53,374 nucleotides of DNA from Actinomycetota bacterium (GTDB taxonomy: Bacteria; Actinomycetota; Actinomycetes; Nanopelagicales; Nanopelagicaceae). The notes under the pieces were generated by a model. That model saw nothing but the letters and a program-made list of their open reading frames with translations. It did not search any database and was not told the DNA's origin. This document shows positions 8,667 to 16,512 of the stretch, in pieces. The position numbers were made by a program, and so were the translations under genes. Location: NCBI GenBank assembly GCA_009698615.1, contig WLPU01000013.1:1-53374 (forward strand), in the 5' to 3' direction. The stretch's first letter is position 1; each line of letters begins with the position of its first letter.

Positions 8667-8804
8667 ATGAATAGTCGCACCGCACCCTCGGGACTAATTA
8701 AGGCATCTCTCAGGTTTCGAGACCACAGTGCCCCTATGAAACTATCCGCGGCGACCTTTCAGGGGCGCTCGGTAGTTCTCCATGTAGAGGAGGGGAGAGT
8801 ATGA
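8667..8804 (+). CDS. Possible 45-residue small ORF coupled to the FMN-binding protein gene
   Basis: ATG 8667 follows GAGGG (8657-8661) by five bases. The frame stays open for 45 codons and its stop overlaps the next start as ATGA (8801-8804). The peptide is basic, without a clear membrane segment, and I do not recognise it. The geometry suits translational coupling, but chance is not excluded. The region could simply be leader for the strong ribosome site GAGGAGGGGAG. Confidence 0.3.
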   Translation: MNSRTAPSGLIKASLRFRDHSAPMKLSAATFQGRSVVLHVEEGRV

Positions 8805-9622
8805 AACGCGCGTTGCTGATAGCAGGTGGCACCATCGGCGGCCTCGGTGCAGTTTTATCGATCACTCCACCACAATTAAACACAACAAGTATGGCTGGGT
8901 TAGCGGGCACAACTGCTCCAACAAATATGCCAGCTCCTGCAAATACATCATCGATGGCTTCATCGAATTCCTCTGGTCAACAGAATTCAACGTCGTCAAC
9001 CGCGGCGCAATCAACTTCTACCTCTTCTACCTCTTCGACATCAACGACAAAGGCTGCAACTCAAAAAGTTGCCAAGAAGTCTTCCGCAGCTAAGTCCGCC
9101 AATTCAACCGCAAAGAGTTCGGCAAAGGCTGCATCAAACTCTTCTACTAATGCCACGACTTCTTCAAATGGAGCCTCTGGTAATTCAAATTCGTCAACTA
9201 CTAATTCAAATTCGTCGGCAACTAACTCAAATTCTTCTGCCTCAGTGACCGCCTCTACTCCTACCCCTTCATCAACCCCTACGAAAACGGTTGAACCTGC
9301 CCCTACAAAATCTGCAGCTCCAACACCTGTTGAACCAACAACGCAGGGGGTGAACGGGGATTTCACAGGCACAACGGTTAATGTTGGTTACGGAAACGTG
9401 CAAGTTCGCATCACTGTTAAAAATGGCAAAATCACTGACGCCCAAGCCTTACAAGCACCTAATGGACGAAATGATCGTTTTACCAATTACGCAGTTCCAA
9501 TCCTTCGCCAACAAACGTTGGCAGCGCAATCGTCGAAGATTCAAGGCGCCTCCGGTGCTTCTTATACTTCGTGGGGCTGGTACACGTCGCTGCAAGCAGC
9601 CCTAGTTAAAGCCGGCATGTGA
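8801..9622 (+). CDS. Exported FMN-binding domain protein with Ser/Thr/Ala-rich linker
   Basis: A 273-residue protein. Residues 1-25 form a signal peptide or anchor. Residues 30-185 are low-complexity Ser/Thr/Asn/Ala, Lys/Ala and Pro/Thr stretches, probably a wall-spanning linker. Residues 187-273 form an FMN-binding domain (PF04205 type). Such domains carry FMN covalently bound to the last Thr of a D-x-x-(S/T)-G-A-T motif, attached by ApbE. Here the motif reads Q248-G-A-S-G-A-S254, so Ser254 is the likely site. A strong ribosome site (GAGGAGGGGAG) precedes the ATG. It sits between a ferric-reductase-like gene and apbE, which supports a role as an extracytosolic electron carrier. Confidence 0.8.
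   Translation: MKRALLIAGGTIGGLGAVLSITPPQLNTTSMAGLAGTTAPTNMPAPANTSSMASSNSSGQQNSTSSTAAQSTSTSSTSSTSTTKAATQKVAKKSSAAKSANSTAKSSAKAASNSSTNATTSSNGASGNSNSSTTNSNSSATNSNSSASVTASTPTPSSTPTKTVEPAPTKSAAPTPVEPTTQGVNGDFTGTTVNVGYGNVQVRITVKNGKITDAQALQAPNGRNDRFTNYAVPILRQQTLAAQSSKIQGASGASYTSWGWYTSLQAALVKAGM
9182..9244 (+). repeat. Three tandem 21-bp units in the linker of the FMN-binding protein
   Basis: Units at 9182-9202, 9203-9223 and 9224-9244 share the core AAATTC and encode NSNSS followed by two small residues. They keep frame, so slippage would change linker length by seven residues without breaking the gene. Confidence 0.8.
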
Positions 9623-9634
9623 CATCATCAGCGC

Positions 9635-10411
9635 GTGGCACATCTCTCCGCTGAAATAGAAGTGTGGGGAACGGTCCTTTATTTAGAGATCGCATCCCCC
9701 ATCGACAATCAAGGAGCACTCAGCGCTGGCATCGAAAGGGTGCGCGAATTTACAACGCACGTCGATGGAGTCTTTTCTACATATAAAGAGAATTCAACCG
9801 TTTCGCAACTGCGCCGAAATGAAATTACCATCGATCAAACATCCGATGAAGTTCGCGATGTGTGGCGAAGGTGTGAAAGTGCAAGGTATCTCACTGACGG
9901 AGCATTTGATCCATGGGCGATTGAAGGTGGATTTGATCCTTCAGGCCTTGTTAAAGGTTGGGCAGCAGATCGATGCGCTGAAATTTTGTTGGCCAATGGT
10001 GCGGTGCATGTGCAAGTCAATGCTGCAGGCGACATTTCTCTGCGCGGCGGATATCTAGAAGGCCAAAGCGTCTCACCGTGGTCGATAGGTGTGGTTAACC
10101 CTGAAATCCGTAAAGAGATTTTGCAAGTATTTAAAATTACCGATGGTGCAATTGCAACAAGTGGAACTTACGAACGTGGTACACATATTTTTGATCCGCA
10201 TTCAGGCTTGATTGCAATCGGCGCAAAGTCCGCAACAGTTTTGGGGCCAGATGGCGCTATGGCTGATGCACTCGCAACCGCACTCATGGTCGAAGGTAGG
10301 GACGGCGCAATGTGGTTTTCGCAACCAGAATTAGTGCAATATTCAGCGTGGGTTATCGATCGTCAAGAGGATATCGCGTGGAGTGTTGGACCTGACATAG
10401 GGCAGGATTAA
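9635..10411 (+). CDS. apbE: ApbE family FAD:protein FMN transferase
   Basis: A 258-residue flavin transferase that cleaves FAD and links FMN to a Thr/Ser of target proteins outside the membrane, using Mg2+. Family motifs are clear: GGFDPSGLVKGWAADRC (FAD site), VNAAGDISLRG, ATSGTYERGTHIFDPHSG and the metal-binding DGAMADALATALM. No signal peptide is visible, although many ApbE proteins are exported lipoproteins. The start is GTG 9635, 12 bases after the FMN-binding protein gene, with no ribosome site. Its natural substrate is almost certainly the adjacent FMN-binding protein. Confidence 0.9.
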   Translation: MAHLSAEIEVWGTVLYLEIASPIDNQGALSAGIERVREFTTHVDGVFSTYKENSTVSQLRRNEITIDQTSDEVRDVWRRCESARYLTDGAFDPWAIEGGFDPSGLVKGWAADRCAEILLANGAVHVQVNAAGDISLRGGYLEGQSVSPWSIGVVNPEIRKEILQVFKITDGAIATSGTYERGTHIFDPHSGLIAIGAKSATVLGPDGAMADALATALMVEGRDGAMWFSQPELVQYSAWVIDRQEDIAWSVGPDIGQD

Positions 10412-10414
10412 GCC

Positions 10415-10906
10415 ATGGTTGAAACTACTGGAGGCTTTACTAGCGCTGGTCTAACGCTAGAGGCACAGACACTCACGTTGCCTTCGCTTACCGTTGCCGA
10501 TGCACTAGAACTTGGCGAAATTGTTTTACAGCTTGGTCGCGAACGGGCACTTCCAATTGCAACAGAGGTTCGCATTGGCGATTGGACTGTTTTTCATGCA
10601 TCACTTCCTGGCTCCACCTCTGATAACGATTCGTGGATGAATCGAAAAGCGCGAGTGGTGTTGGCAACTGGTAATTCGACAATTCACGAACGCGTTTTAG
10701 CTGAAGAGAAGGGCAGCGATTGGTATGCCGCAACAGGTTTTTCTGAAGATCTCTATGCCATTCACGGCGGTGGCCTTGCACTCAATGTTAAAGATGTCGG
10801 CTTTGCTGGAGTGCTCCTGGTAAGTGGTTTGCCGCAAATTGAAGATCATCTCCTTGGCGTTGAAGCGATTGCGGAATTTTTAGCTCGCAAAGGCGAACTT
10901 GCGTGA
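10415..10906 (+). CDS. UPF0303 / DUF336 (GlcG-HbpS fold) protein
   Basis: A 163-residue protein resembling the UPF0303 group, annotated as a heme-degrading-domain-like fold. Visible features are a conserved DSWMNRKARVV segment, a glycine-rich AIHGGGLAL and a hydrophobic VGFAGVLLVSGLP strand. The biochemical role of UPF0303 is not established, and heme or flavin binding is only suggested by fold relatives. It starts 3 bases after apbE and its stop overlaps the GTG of the sugar kinase (GTGA), so it is translated within the same operon. Confidence 0.7.
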   Translation: MVETTGGFTSAGLTLEAQTLTLPSLTVADALELGEIVLQLGRERALPIATEVRIGDWTVFHASLPGSTSDNDSWMNRKARVVLATGNSTIHERVLAEEKGSDWYAATGFSEDLYAIHGGGLALNVKDVGFAGVLLVSGLPQIEDHLLGVEAIAEFLARKGELA

Positions 10907-11811
10907 GTATCTGGGTCTGCGGTGAAGTCTTAATAGATCTCCTACCCGTTGGCCCAGTAGTTGGCGGTGGTCCTGCAAATACTGCTCGCGCTTTAGCTCG
11001 CCTTGGTAACGATGTGGAATTCATTGATGGAATCTCGAGTGATGAGTATGGGGTAAGTGCACGTAAAACTTTGCTGCGAGATGGTGTGAAATTAAGTCAT
11101 GTTCATACAAGCGAAAAGCCAACTTGCACAGCGAAAGTAACCCTTGATAAATCCGGAGCCGCTTCTTATGAGTTCTTAATTGAGGCAACTGCAACATTTG
11201 ATTTCAATCCAGCATGGCTACCAGATCCATCACGGCACAAACCTAACCTGCTCCACATAGGGACTCTTGCAACAATTGTTGAGCCTGGCTGCTCACATGC
11301 CTTTCAATGGGCGCTGGACGTAGCTGAATTTGCACCGATAGTTTTTGATCCAAATATTCGCCCATCCGTTATCAACGATCGAGATACCTATGTTGCATCG
11401 GTCGAAAAATGGGCAGCCATTTCAACGGTGGTCAAACTCAGCGATGAAGATCTGGGCTGGCTCTATCCAGGTCAAGACCTCATCGATGTGGCACGCAGAT
11501 GGGTTGGCGACGGGGTTGCCATCGTTGTCATCACAAAGGGCGCCACAGGACTTGTTGCGATCACGGCCGATGAGATGGTGGAAGTAAATGGAGTCACAAC
11601 GAAAGTCATCGACACAGTCGGTGCTGGTGACACAGTCGGTGCAGTGATCGTGGATGCAATTGCGAAAAACGGAGTTTTAAATTTGCATGGTGAGGCATTG
11701 CGCTCTTTATTGGATTGTGCGGCGGTCGCTGCTGCAATAACCTGTAGTCGTGCTGGGGCCCAACCTCCAACGCAGTATGAACTTGCTGATGCACTCGAAG
11801 GGCGGAAGTGA
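10903..11811 (+). CDS. PfkB family carbohydrate kinase (fructokinase-like)
   Basis: A 302-residue ribokinase/PfkB sugar kinase. The N-terminal substrate site has GGGPANTARALARLG. The C-terminal signature DTVGAGDTVGA carries the catalytic Asp and anion hole. The overall sequence is closest to fructokinase-type members, but the sugar is not certain. It starts at GTG 10903 overlapping the previous stop and is followed one base later by an aldose epimerase, pointing to joint use of a hexose. Confidence 0.85.
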   Translation: MSIWVCGEVLIDLLPVGPVVGGGPANTARALARLGNDVEFIDGISSDEYGVSARKTLLRDGVKLSHVHTSEKPTCTAKVTLDKSGAASYEFLIEATATFDFNPAWLPDPSRHKPNLLHIGTLATIVEPGCSHAFQWALDVAEFAPIVFDPNIRPSVINDRDTYVASVEKWAAISTVVKLSDEDLGWLYPGQDLIDVARRWVGDGVAIVVITKGATGLVAITADEMVEVNGVTTKVIDTVGAGDTVGAVIVDAIAKNGVLNLHGEALRSLLDCAAVAAAITCSRAGAQPPTQYELADALEGRK

Positions 11812-11812
11812 C

Positions 11813-12577
11813 ATGGAATTTATCGATGATGCAGAGTTTCAAATTGCTATCGATCTTGATCAAGGCGCGCGCATCGCATCATTGAAATGGCGCGATATGG
11901 AATTTGCAGTTCCTTTTCGTGGCGAGGTAACAACGTGGGGTTGGTATTCATTATCCCCATGGGGTGGACGAATTCGAGATGGAATTATCAAAAGTCCAAC
12001 AGGTGAAGAATTTCAACTCCCAACAAATCTCGATCCTCCGCATGCAATGCATGGTTTTGGATTTACTTCATCATGGCGGGAAATCGGTCCAGGACGTGCG
12101 CTTTTAGAGTTTCCACCTCCCTACGGCGGCGCAAGCGTTGAGCAAACAATTGAAGTTCTAGATGATGCCGTGCGCTGGAGTTTGGAATATGACCCTGGAA
12201 AGTGCAACCTTCCTGCGTGGCTGGGTTTTCACCCTTGGTTTCCTCGCGATTTAGGTCATGGCGATAGCGCAGAAGTTAATTTTGATGCGGAGGTGATGTT
12301 AGAGCGCGGAAGCGACGGCATGATTACTGGAAAACGTGTACCTCCCAGCAAGCAACCGTGGGATGACGCATTCACCCAAATTCGTGGAGTGCCATCGGTT
12401 GTCTGGGAAGGCGCTGCGCGTATTGATATTGAATCAGATGCGCCATGGTGGGTTGTTTACACAGAAGATCATGAAGGTGTGTGCATCGAACCTCAAACCG
12501 CTCCACCAGATGCCGCCAATTTAGGATTGCTCGGAGAGCACTATCTTGAGGCGCTTTTTTTATTTTCAGAGGATTAA
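11813..12577 (+). CDS. Aldose 1-epimerase (galactose mutarotase family)
   Basis: A 254-residue beta-sandwich mutarotase that interconverts alpha and beta anomers of aldoses. The conserved catalytic histidines appear in PHAMHGFGF and LGFHPWFP, and a C-terminal acidic residue (IEPQT) fits the catalytic Glu. ATG 11813 lies one base after the kinase stop; an in-frame ATG at 11750 lies deep inside the kinase gene. It is cotranscribed with the kinase. Confidence 0.8.
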   Translation: MEFIDDAEFQIAIDLDQGARIASLKWRDMEFAVPFRGEVTTWGWYSLSPWGGRIRDGIIKSPTGEEFQLPTNLDPPHAMHGFGFTSSWREIGPGRALLEFPPPYGGASVEQTIEVLDDAVRWSLEYDPGKCNLPAWLGFHPWFPRDLGHGDSAEVNFDAEVMLERGSDGMITGKRVPPSKQPWDDAFTQIRGVPSVVWEGAARIDIESDAPWWVVYTEDHEGVCIEPQTAPPDAANLGLLGEHYLEALFLFSED

Positions 12578-12578
12578 A

Positions 12579-13928
12579 ATGATTGATCGTCAGCACTTAG
12601 CTCAATTAAACGCGCTCGAAGAAGCGCGATTTTTGAAACTTCACCCAAAAAGTGGCGCGCTCTTTGAGTCAGCAAAGAAAGTAATGCCAGGTGGAGTACC
12701 GATGTCGTGGATGGCCAAGTGGCCAGGTGCCTATCCAGTCTTTGTTGAAAGTGCACAGGGTGCTCATTTTAAAGATGTTGACGGAAATAGTTATATCGAT
12801 TTTTGTTTAGGTGACACCGGATCTATGACTGGACATTCACCCTCTGCCACGGTCGCTGCAATTGCCGAACAGATGAAACACGGCTTTACCTCGATGCTGC
12901 CGACCGAAGATGCGGTAGTGGTGTCACAAGAGTTAGCAACTCGCTTTGGTCTGCCACTATGGCAATTTACTGTGACCGCCACTGATGCTAATCGACATTC
13001 GATTCGTTATTGCAGATTAATCACCGGGAAATCGAAAATCATCGTGATCGATAAGTGTTACCACGGCAGCGTTGATGAAACATTTGCAACCCTCGATAGC
13101 TCTGGAAATACAGTCAAACGCGAAGGCAACCTTGGTGCACCAGTTGACTTAGATCAAACCACTCGTGTGGTGGAATTCAACGATTTAGTTGCGATGGAAG
13201 CGGCTCTCAAACACGGGGATGTTGCCGCAATCTTGATGGAACCTGCGATGACAAATATCGGAATCGTTCTGCCAGGTGAAGGTTATTTAGAATCAGTAGG
13301 AAAGCTTGCTAAGAAGTATGGTGCTATCTGGATCATTGATGAAACACACACAATCTCTGTTGGCCCTGGCGGCATGACCGCACTGCATGGCTTGAAGCCA
13401 GACATCTTGACTATTGGTAAAGCAATTGCTGGAGGAATTCCTACCGGAACATTTGGGATGACGCACGAGGTGGCTCAGGCAATTAAGGAAAGAACTTCTC
13501 GCGAAATTATTGATACAGTTGGCATTGGTTCTACTTTGGCTGGCAACTCCATGAGCCTTGCTGCAATGCGAGCAACCTTGACGCAAGTTCTCACTGTCGC
13601 CGCATTTGAAAAGATGGTTGCACTCGGAAGCTCGTGGTGTGATGGCGTTGATCGCGCAATCACTGAATTTAAATTGCCATGGTTTTGTTCTCGCCTGGGC
13701 GCCCGCGGCGAATATCTATTTCAAGCCACTGCTCCAAAGACAGGCAAAGAAGCCGCTGATGCAGGCGACTTTGAACTCGAGCAATACATTCACCTACGCA
13801 TGCTCAACGATGGCTTCTTAATCACTCCATTTCACAATATGGCTTTAATTTCGCCTGCAACTACTACTGCAGATGTCGAAGCTCACAGTGGGGCATTTCG
13901 TGCAATGTGCCTCGACCTAGTTGGTTAA
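12579..13928 (+). CDS. Class III aminotransferase (glutamate-1-semialdehyde aminomutase-like)
   Basis: A 449-residue PLP enzyme of aminotransferase class III. Landmarks are the cofactor-binding IIDETHTISVGPGG, the PLP lysine K281 in TIGKAIAGG, and GSTLAGNSMSLAA. It is similar in length and motifs to glutamate-1-semialdehyde 2,1-aminomutase, but its operon (sugar kinase, aldose epimerase) gives no link to heme synthesis, so a sugar or amino-acid transaminase is equally likely. AGAGGA (12568-12573) lies 5 bases before ATG 12579. Its 3' end overlaps the convergent mshD by 12 bases. Confidence 0.8.
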   Translation: MIDRQHLAQLNALEEARFLKLHPKSGALFESAKKVMPGGVPMSWMAKWPGAYPVFVESAQGAHFKDVDGNSYIDFCLGDTGSMTGHSPSATVAAIAEQMKHGFTSMLPTEDAVVVSQELATRFGLPLWQFTVTATDANRHSIRYCRLITGKSKIIVIDKCYHGSVDETFATLDSSGNTVKREGNLGAPVDLDQTTRVVEFNDLVAMEAALKHGDVAAILMEPAMTNIGIVLPGEGYLESVGKLAKKYGAIWIIDETHTISVGPGGMTALHGLKPDILTIGKAIAGGIPTGTFGMTHEVAQAIKERTSREIIDTVGIGSTLAGNSMSLAAMRATLTQVLTVAAFEKMVALGSSWCDGVDRAITEFKLPWFCSRLGARGEYLFQATAPKTGKEAADAGDFELEQYIHLRMLNDGFLITPFHNMALISPATTTADVEAHSGAFRAMCLDLVG

Positions 13929-14834
13929 TTTCCTATACATCACGTCACGACCCCATTCGCTAAACCCTAAGTTCTTATAGAGAGCGATGGCTGCGAAATT
14001 TTCCGCATCAACGTAGAGCATTGCTGACAACAGACCTTGACGACGAAGATGGGCTAATCCAGCCAGCGTGATTGCACGGCCGAGACCTTTGTGCACAAAG
14101 TCTGGATCAACTCCCATTGCATAAAGCTCGCCGATTGGGTCATGGTCATGAGTTTCCTCCTCATCGTGTGAATGTGAGTGCCCTCCATGAATCTTTGTCC
14201 AACAAAAAGAGATCAACTTTTCATGATCAGTTGTCAGTAAAAACCCCTGTGGGTCAAACCATTTTTCTTGCATTCGATGGCGAAGGTTGGCAAGAGTCCA
14301 ATTACCTTGTTCGGGGTGGTCGCGAAAGACGCGATTATTGAGGGCAACCCATGATTCATCATCGAGCCCCGGGAGAAAAGAACGCAACGTCATCTCGATG
14401 CTGATCTCGGGTAGATGCTCACTGAGAGAACGACGCATTTGAATGACGGTACGAGTGCGCTGGAAGCCGTTTTCGGTGGCTAGTTTTTGAGCGCTCTTCA
14501 AATCTCCGTGGGACCATAAACGAGAATGTGGAGCGATGCGATAGATCTCAGATAAAAGGGCGCGACCCAAGCCTCCTGTGCGATGTTGGGGATGAACTAC
14601 TAACTCAGCACTCGCCCCGGCAACAGTGTCGGTGAGATCCAAATGCGCATAACCAATAATCGCGCCATCTTTTTCAACCACAATATGGCGATCATCTTTA
14701 TCTCCACCGTGGCGCAGATGTAATACGACATGTTCTGCAATGGGAGGAATTCCGTCTTGATCAGTTGCCGCAGAGATGAGATCCAATACACCCGTTTGTT
14801 GGGCTGGGTTGAGACTTTCGAGGTAGGTAATCAC
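13917..14834 (-). CDS. mshD: Mycothiol acetyltransferase (mycothiol synthase)
   Basis: A 305-residue protein with two GNAT domains. It acetylates Cys-GlcN-Ins with acetyl-CoA, the last step of mycothiol synthesis. The C-terminal active domain shows the acetyl-CoA loop HKGLGRAI and the typical YVDAENFAAIALYKNLGF end. The N-terminal domain has RTGGLGRALL. A His/Asp/Glu-rich insertion (HSHSHDEEETHDHD, about residues 222-235) is unusual and could bind metal. It follows glnR without a gap. mshA of the same pathway lies at 19387. Confidence 0.9.
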   Translation of the reverse strand: MITYLESLNPAQQTGVLDLISAATDQDGIPPIAEHVVLHLRHGGDKDDRHIVVEKDGAIIGYAHLDLTDTVAGASAELVVHPQHRTGGLGRALLSEIYRIAPHSRLWSHGDLKSAQKLATENGFQRTRTVIQMRRSLSEHLPEISIEMTLRSFLPGLDDESWVALNNRVFRDHPEQGNWTLANLRHRMQEKWFDPQGFLLTTDHEKLISFCWTKIHGGHSHSHDEEETHDHDPIGELYAMGVDPDFVHKGLGRAITLAGLAHLRRQGLLSAMLYVDAENFAAIALYKNLGFSEWGRDVMYRKLTN

Positions 14835-15560
14835 TTACTGAACGCGATCTGAAATCAAGCTCTCTTTATGTCCTTGAGGCAAGGTAAAGCGGTATCCAAC
14901 ATTTCGAACAGTTCCGATGATGGATTCAAACTCAGCACCTAGCTTTGCACGCAGCCTGCGAATATGTACGTCAACGGTTCGAGTACCGCCGAAGTAGTCA
15001 TAGCCCCAAATCTCTTGTAACAATTGCGCACGAGTAAAGACGCGACCAGGGTGTTGTGCTAAGTACTTGAGTAATTCAAATTCCTTAAAAGTCAGGTCAA
15101 GGGAACGGCCCTTAATTTTTGCCGTGTACGTACTTTCATCGATTACAACATCTCCTGTGCGAATTTCGCCAGAAGTTGGATCGGCAGCGCTACGGATTGC
15201 CATGTATTTACCAATTGCAATTCGAATTCGTGCATCGACCTCAGCCGGACCTGCAGTATCAAGAATTACATCATCGACGCCCCAGTCAGCACTCATCGCA
15301 GAAAGCCCACCATCGGTTGTAATTGCAATGACAGGTGAACCAACTCCGGTTGTAGTGAGTAAACGCGTAAGGTTCTTAACTGCAGGTAATTCTCGACGAG
15401 CATCAATAAATAAAACATCCATCTGGGGAACGTCAACTAACACGCTGGCCTCAGCGGGCAAGATGCGTACTTGATGTTGCAACAAAGCTAAGGCAGGCAA
15501 CACTTCAGCGCTAGCACCATGCGTGTTTGTTAATAATAAAACGCGGGCCACGGCTGACAT
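14835..15560 (-). CDS. glnR: GlnR, OmpR-type nitrogen response regulator
   Basis: A 241-residue orphan response regulator that controls nitrogen assimilation genes in actinobacteria. The receiver domain (1-130) is atypical, and GlnR is known to work without canonical phosphorylation. The C-terminal winged helix (about 150-233) contains [20 protein letters not shown] and [15 protein letters not shown], close to mycobacterial and Streptomyces GlnR. It abuts mshD, an order also seen in other actinobacteria. No GlnR-regulated nitrogen gene lies in this window. Confidence 0.9.
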   Translation of the reverse strand: MSAVARVLLLTNTHGASAEVLPALALLQHQVRILPAEASVLVDVPQMDVLFIDARRELPAVKNLTRLLTTTGVGSPVIAITTDGGLSAMSADWGVDDVILDTAGPAEVDARIRIAIGKYMAIRSAADPTSGEIRTGDVVIDESTYTAKIKGRSLDLTFKEFELLKYLAQHPGRVFTRAQLLQEIWGYDYFGGTRTVDVHIRRLRAKLGAEFESIIGTVRNVGYRFTLPQGHKESLISDRVQ

Positions 15561-15610
15561 CCCTTCATTGGCGAGTATGAACTTTGCAGTTAATAGGACA
15601 GACTACCCGC

Positions 15611-16021
15611 GTGAAATCTTTCGCTCCAATCCTGATTGTTTTAGCGCTAGCTAGCGCCTATAGATTCTGGTATCAGAGCATTCGGGGAAAGATTAAGGGC
15701 GCCAAACCCCTAGGAGTCCGGCTCAATGCAAGCATCCTGGGCCGAGAGTTGGGCACGCGAGGAACCTTGGTCCAATTCTCTTCAGCTTTTTGTACCCCAT
15801 GTCGCGCGACTCGGACGCTATTGGAAAACGTTGTGGCAGGCATTGAAGATGTCACTCACATTGAAATTGATGCAGAAGCAAATCTAGAACTCGTTCGCAC
15901 GCTAGATATTCGATCAACTCCGACGACCCTGATTCTTAATTCTCAAGGAACTGAAGTTGGGCGGGCCGTTGGTGCACCAAAGCGTGAGCAAGTGCTCACA
16001 GCCCTTGCTGCACTTGCCTAA
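15611..16021 (+). CDS. Membrane-anchored thioredoxin-fold protein
   Basis: A 136-residue protein with an N-terminal hydrophobic helix (residues 3-17), then a thioredoxin fold with the redox pair in AFCTPCRA and the cis-proline segment RSTPTTLIL. It probably reduces or shuffles disulfides; whether the domain faces outward depends on the basic residues after the helix and is unresolved. GTG 15611 is chosen over an in-frame TTG at 15584; CAGACT sits 6 bases before it, a weak -10 with leaderless spacing. It is divergent from glnR. Confidence 0.75.
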   Translation: MKSFAPILIVLALASAYRFWYQSIRGKIKGAKPLGVRLNASILGRELGTRGTLVQFSSAFCTPCRATRTLLENVVAGIEDVTHIEIDAEANLELVRTLDIRSTPTTLILNSQGTEVGRAVGAPKREQVLTALAALA

Positions 16022-16058
16022 CTGACTGCGGATCTATCTTCTCTTGCTTGCCCTCAAG

Positions 16059-16064
16059 TAGGAT
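16059..16064 (+). promoter_or_regulatory. -10 box (TAGGAT) of the Fur-family gene, leaderless spacing
   Basis: TAGGAT is followed by six bases and then ATG 16071, placing the predicted transcription start on the A of the start codon. There is no ribosome-binding site. Confidence 0.6.
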
Positions 16065-16070
16065 CATCAC

Positions 16071-16487
16071 ATGGCCGACCAACACGAGTTACGAGATAAG
16101 GGATTACGCCTTACTCCCCAACGCGAGCTAGTTCTCTCTGCTGTGCGCGAGCTTGGTCATGCGACTCCAGAAGAAGTTGCTGAAAAAGTTCGCAAGACAC
16201 ATCCCGGAATTAATCTCTCGACTGTCTATCGCAACTTGGAAACACTTGAAAATGTCGGCCTTGTTCAACACACTCACCTTGGACATGGCGGCGCCACCTA
16301 TCACGCAGCAGAGGAGTTGACGCACCTGCATCTTGTTTGTGGAGTGTGCGGATCAGTAGGAGATGCCCCCATTGATGCAGCAGCAAGCTTTGTAAATTCT
16401 CTTTCAGATGACTATGGATTTAAAACAGATGTCACGCACTTTGCGATCTATGGAACATGCTCAGAATGTCTTCCAGCTAACACATAG
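16071..16487 (+). CDS. Fur-family metal-responsive transcription regulator
   Basis: A 138-residue Fur/Zur/PerR family repressor. The N-terminal winged helix carries the recognition helix NLSTVYRNLETLENVGLV (about residues 47-64). The dimerisation domain has HLHLVCGVCG and ends with CSEC, two CxxC pairs that hold structural zinc. Which metal it senses (Fe, Zn or peroxide via Fe) cannot be settled. It is followed by ygfZ, an Fe-S maintenance gene, which mildly favours an iron-related role. Confidence 0.85.
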   Translation: MADQHELRDKGLRLTPQRELVLSAVRELGHATPEEVAEKVRKTHPGINLSTVYRNLETLENVGLVQHTHLGHGGATYHAAEELTHLHLVCGVCGSVGDAPIDAAASFVNSLSDDYGFKTDVTHFAIYGTCSECLPANT

Positions 16488-16500
16488 GCTCACTCGGGAG

Positions 16501-16506
16501 TAGATT
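16501..16506 (+). promoter_or_regulatory. -10 box (TAGATT) of ygfZ, leaderless spacing
   Basis: TAGATT, six bases, then ATG 16513. The gene therefore has its own promoter despite lying only 25 bases after the Fur-family gene. GGGAG a few bases upstream would lie outside the mRNA if this start is used. Confidence 0.55.
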
Positions 16507-16512
16507 GCACCT

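Noticed and set aside
9061-9372. Long minus-strand ORF opposite the FMN-binding protein
   Set aside because: It is the complement of Ser/Thr/Ala/Pro-rich low-complexity codons; the repetitive Val/Glu/Phe translation has no family likeness and no ribosome site.
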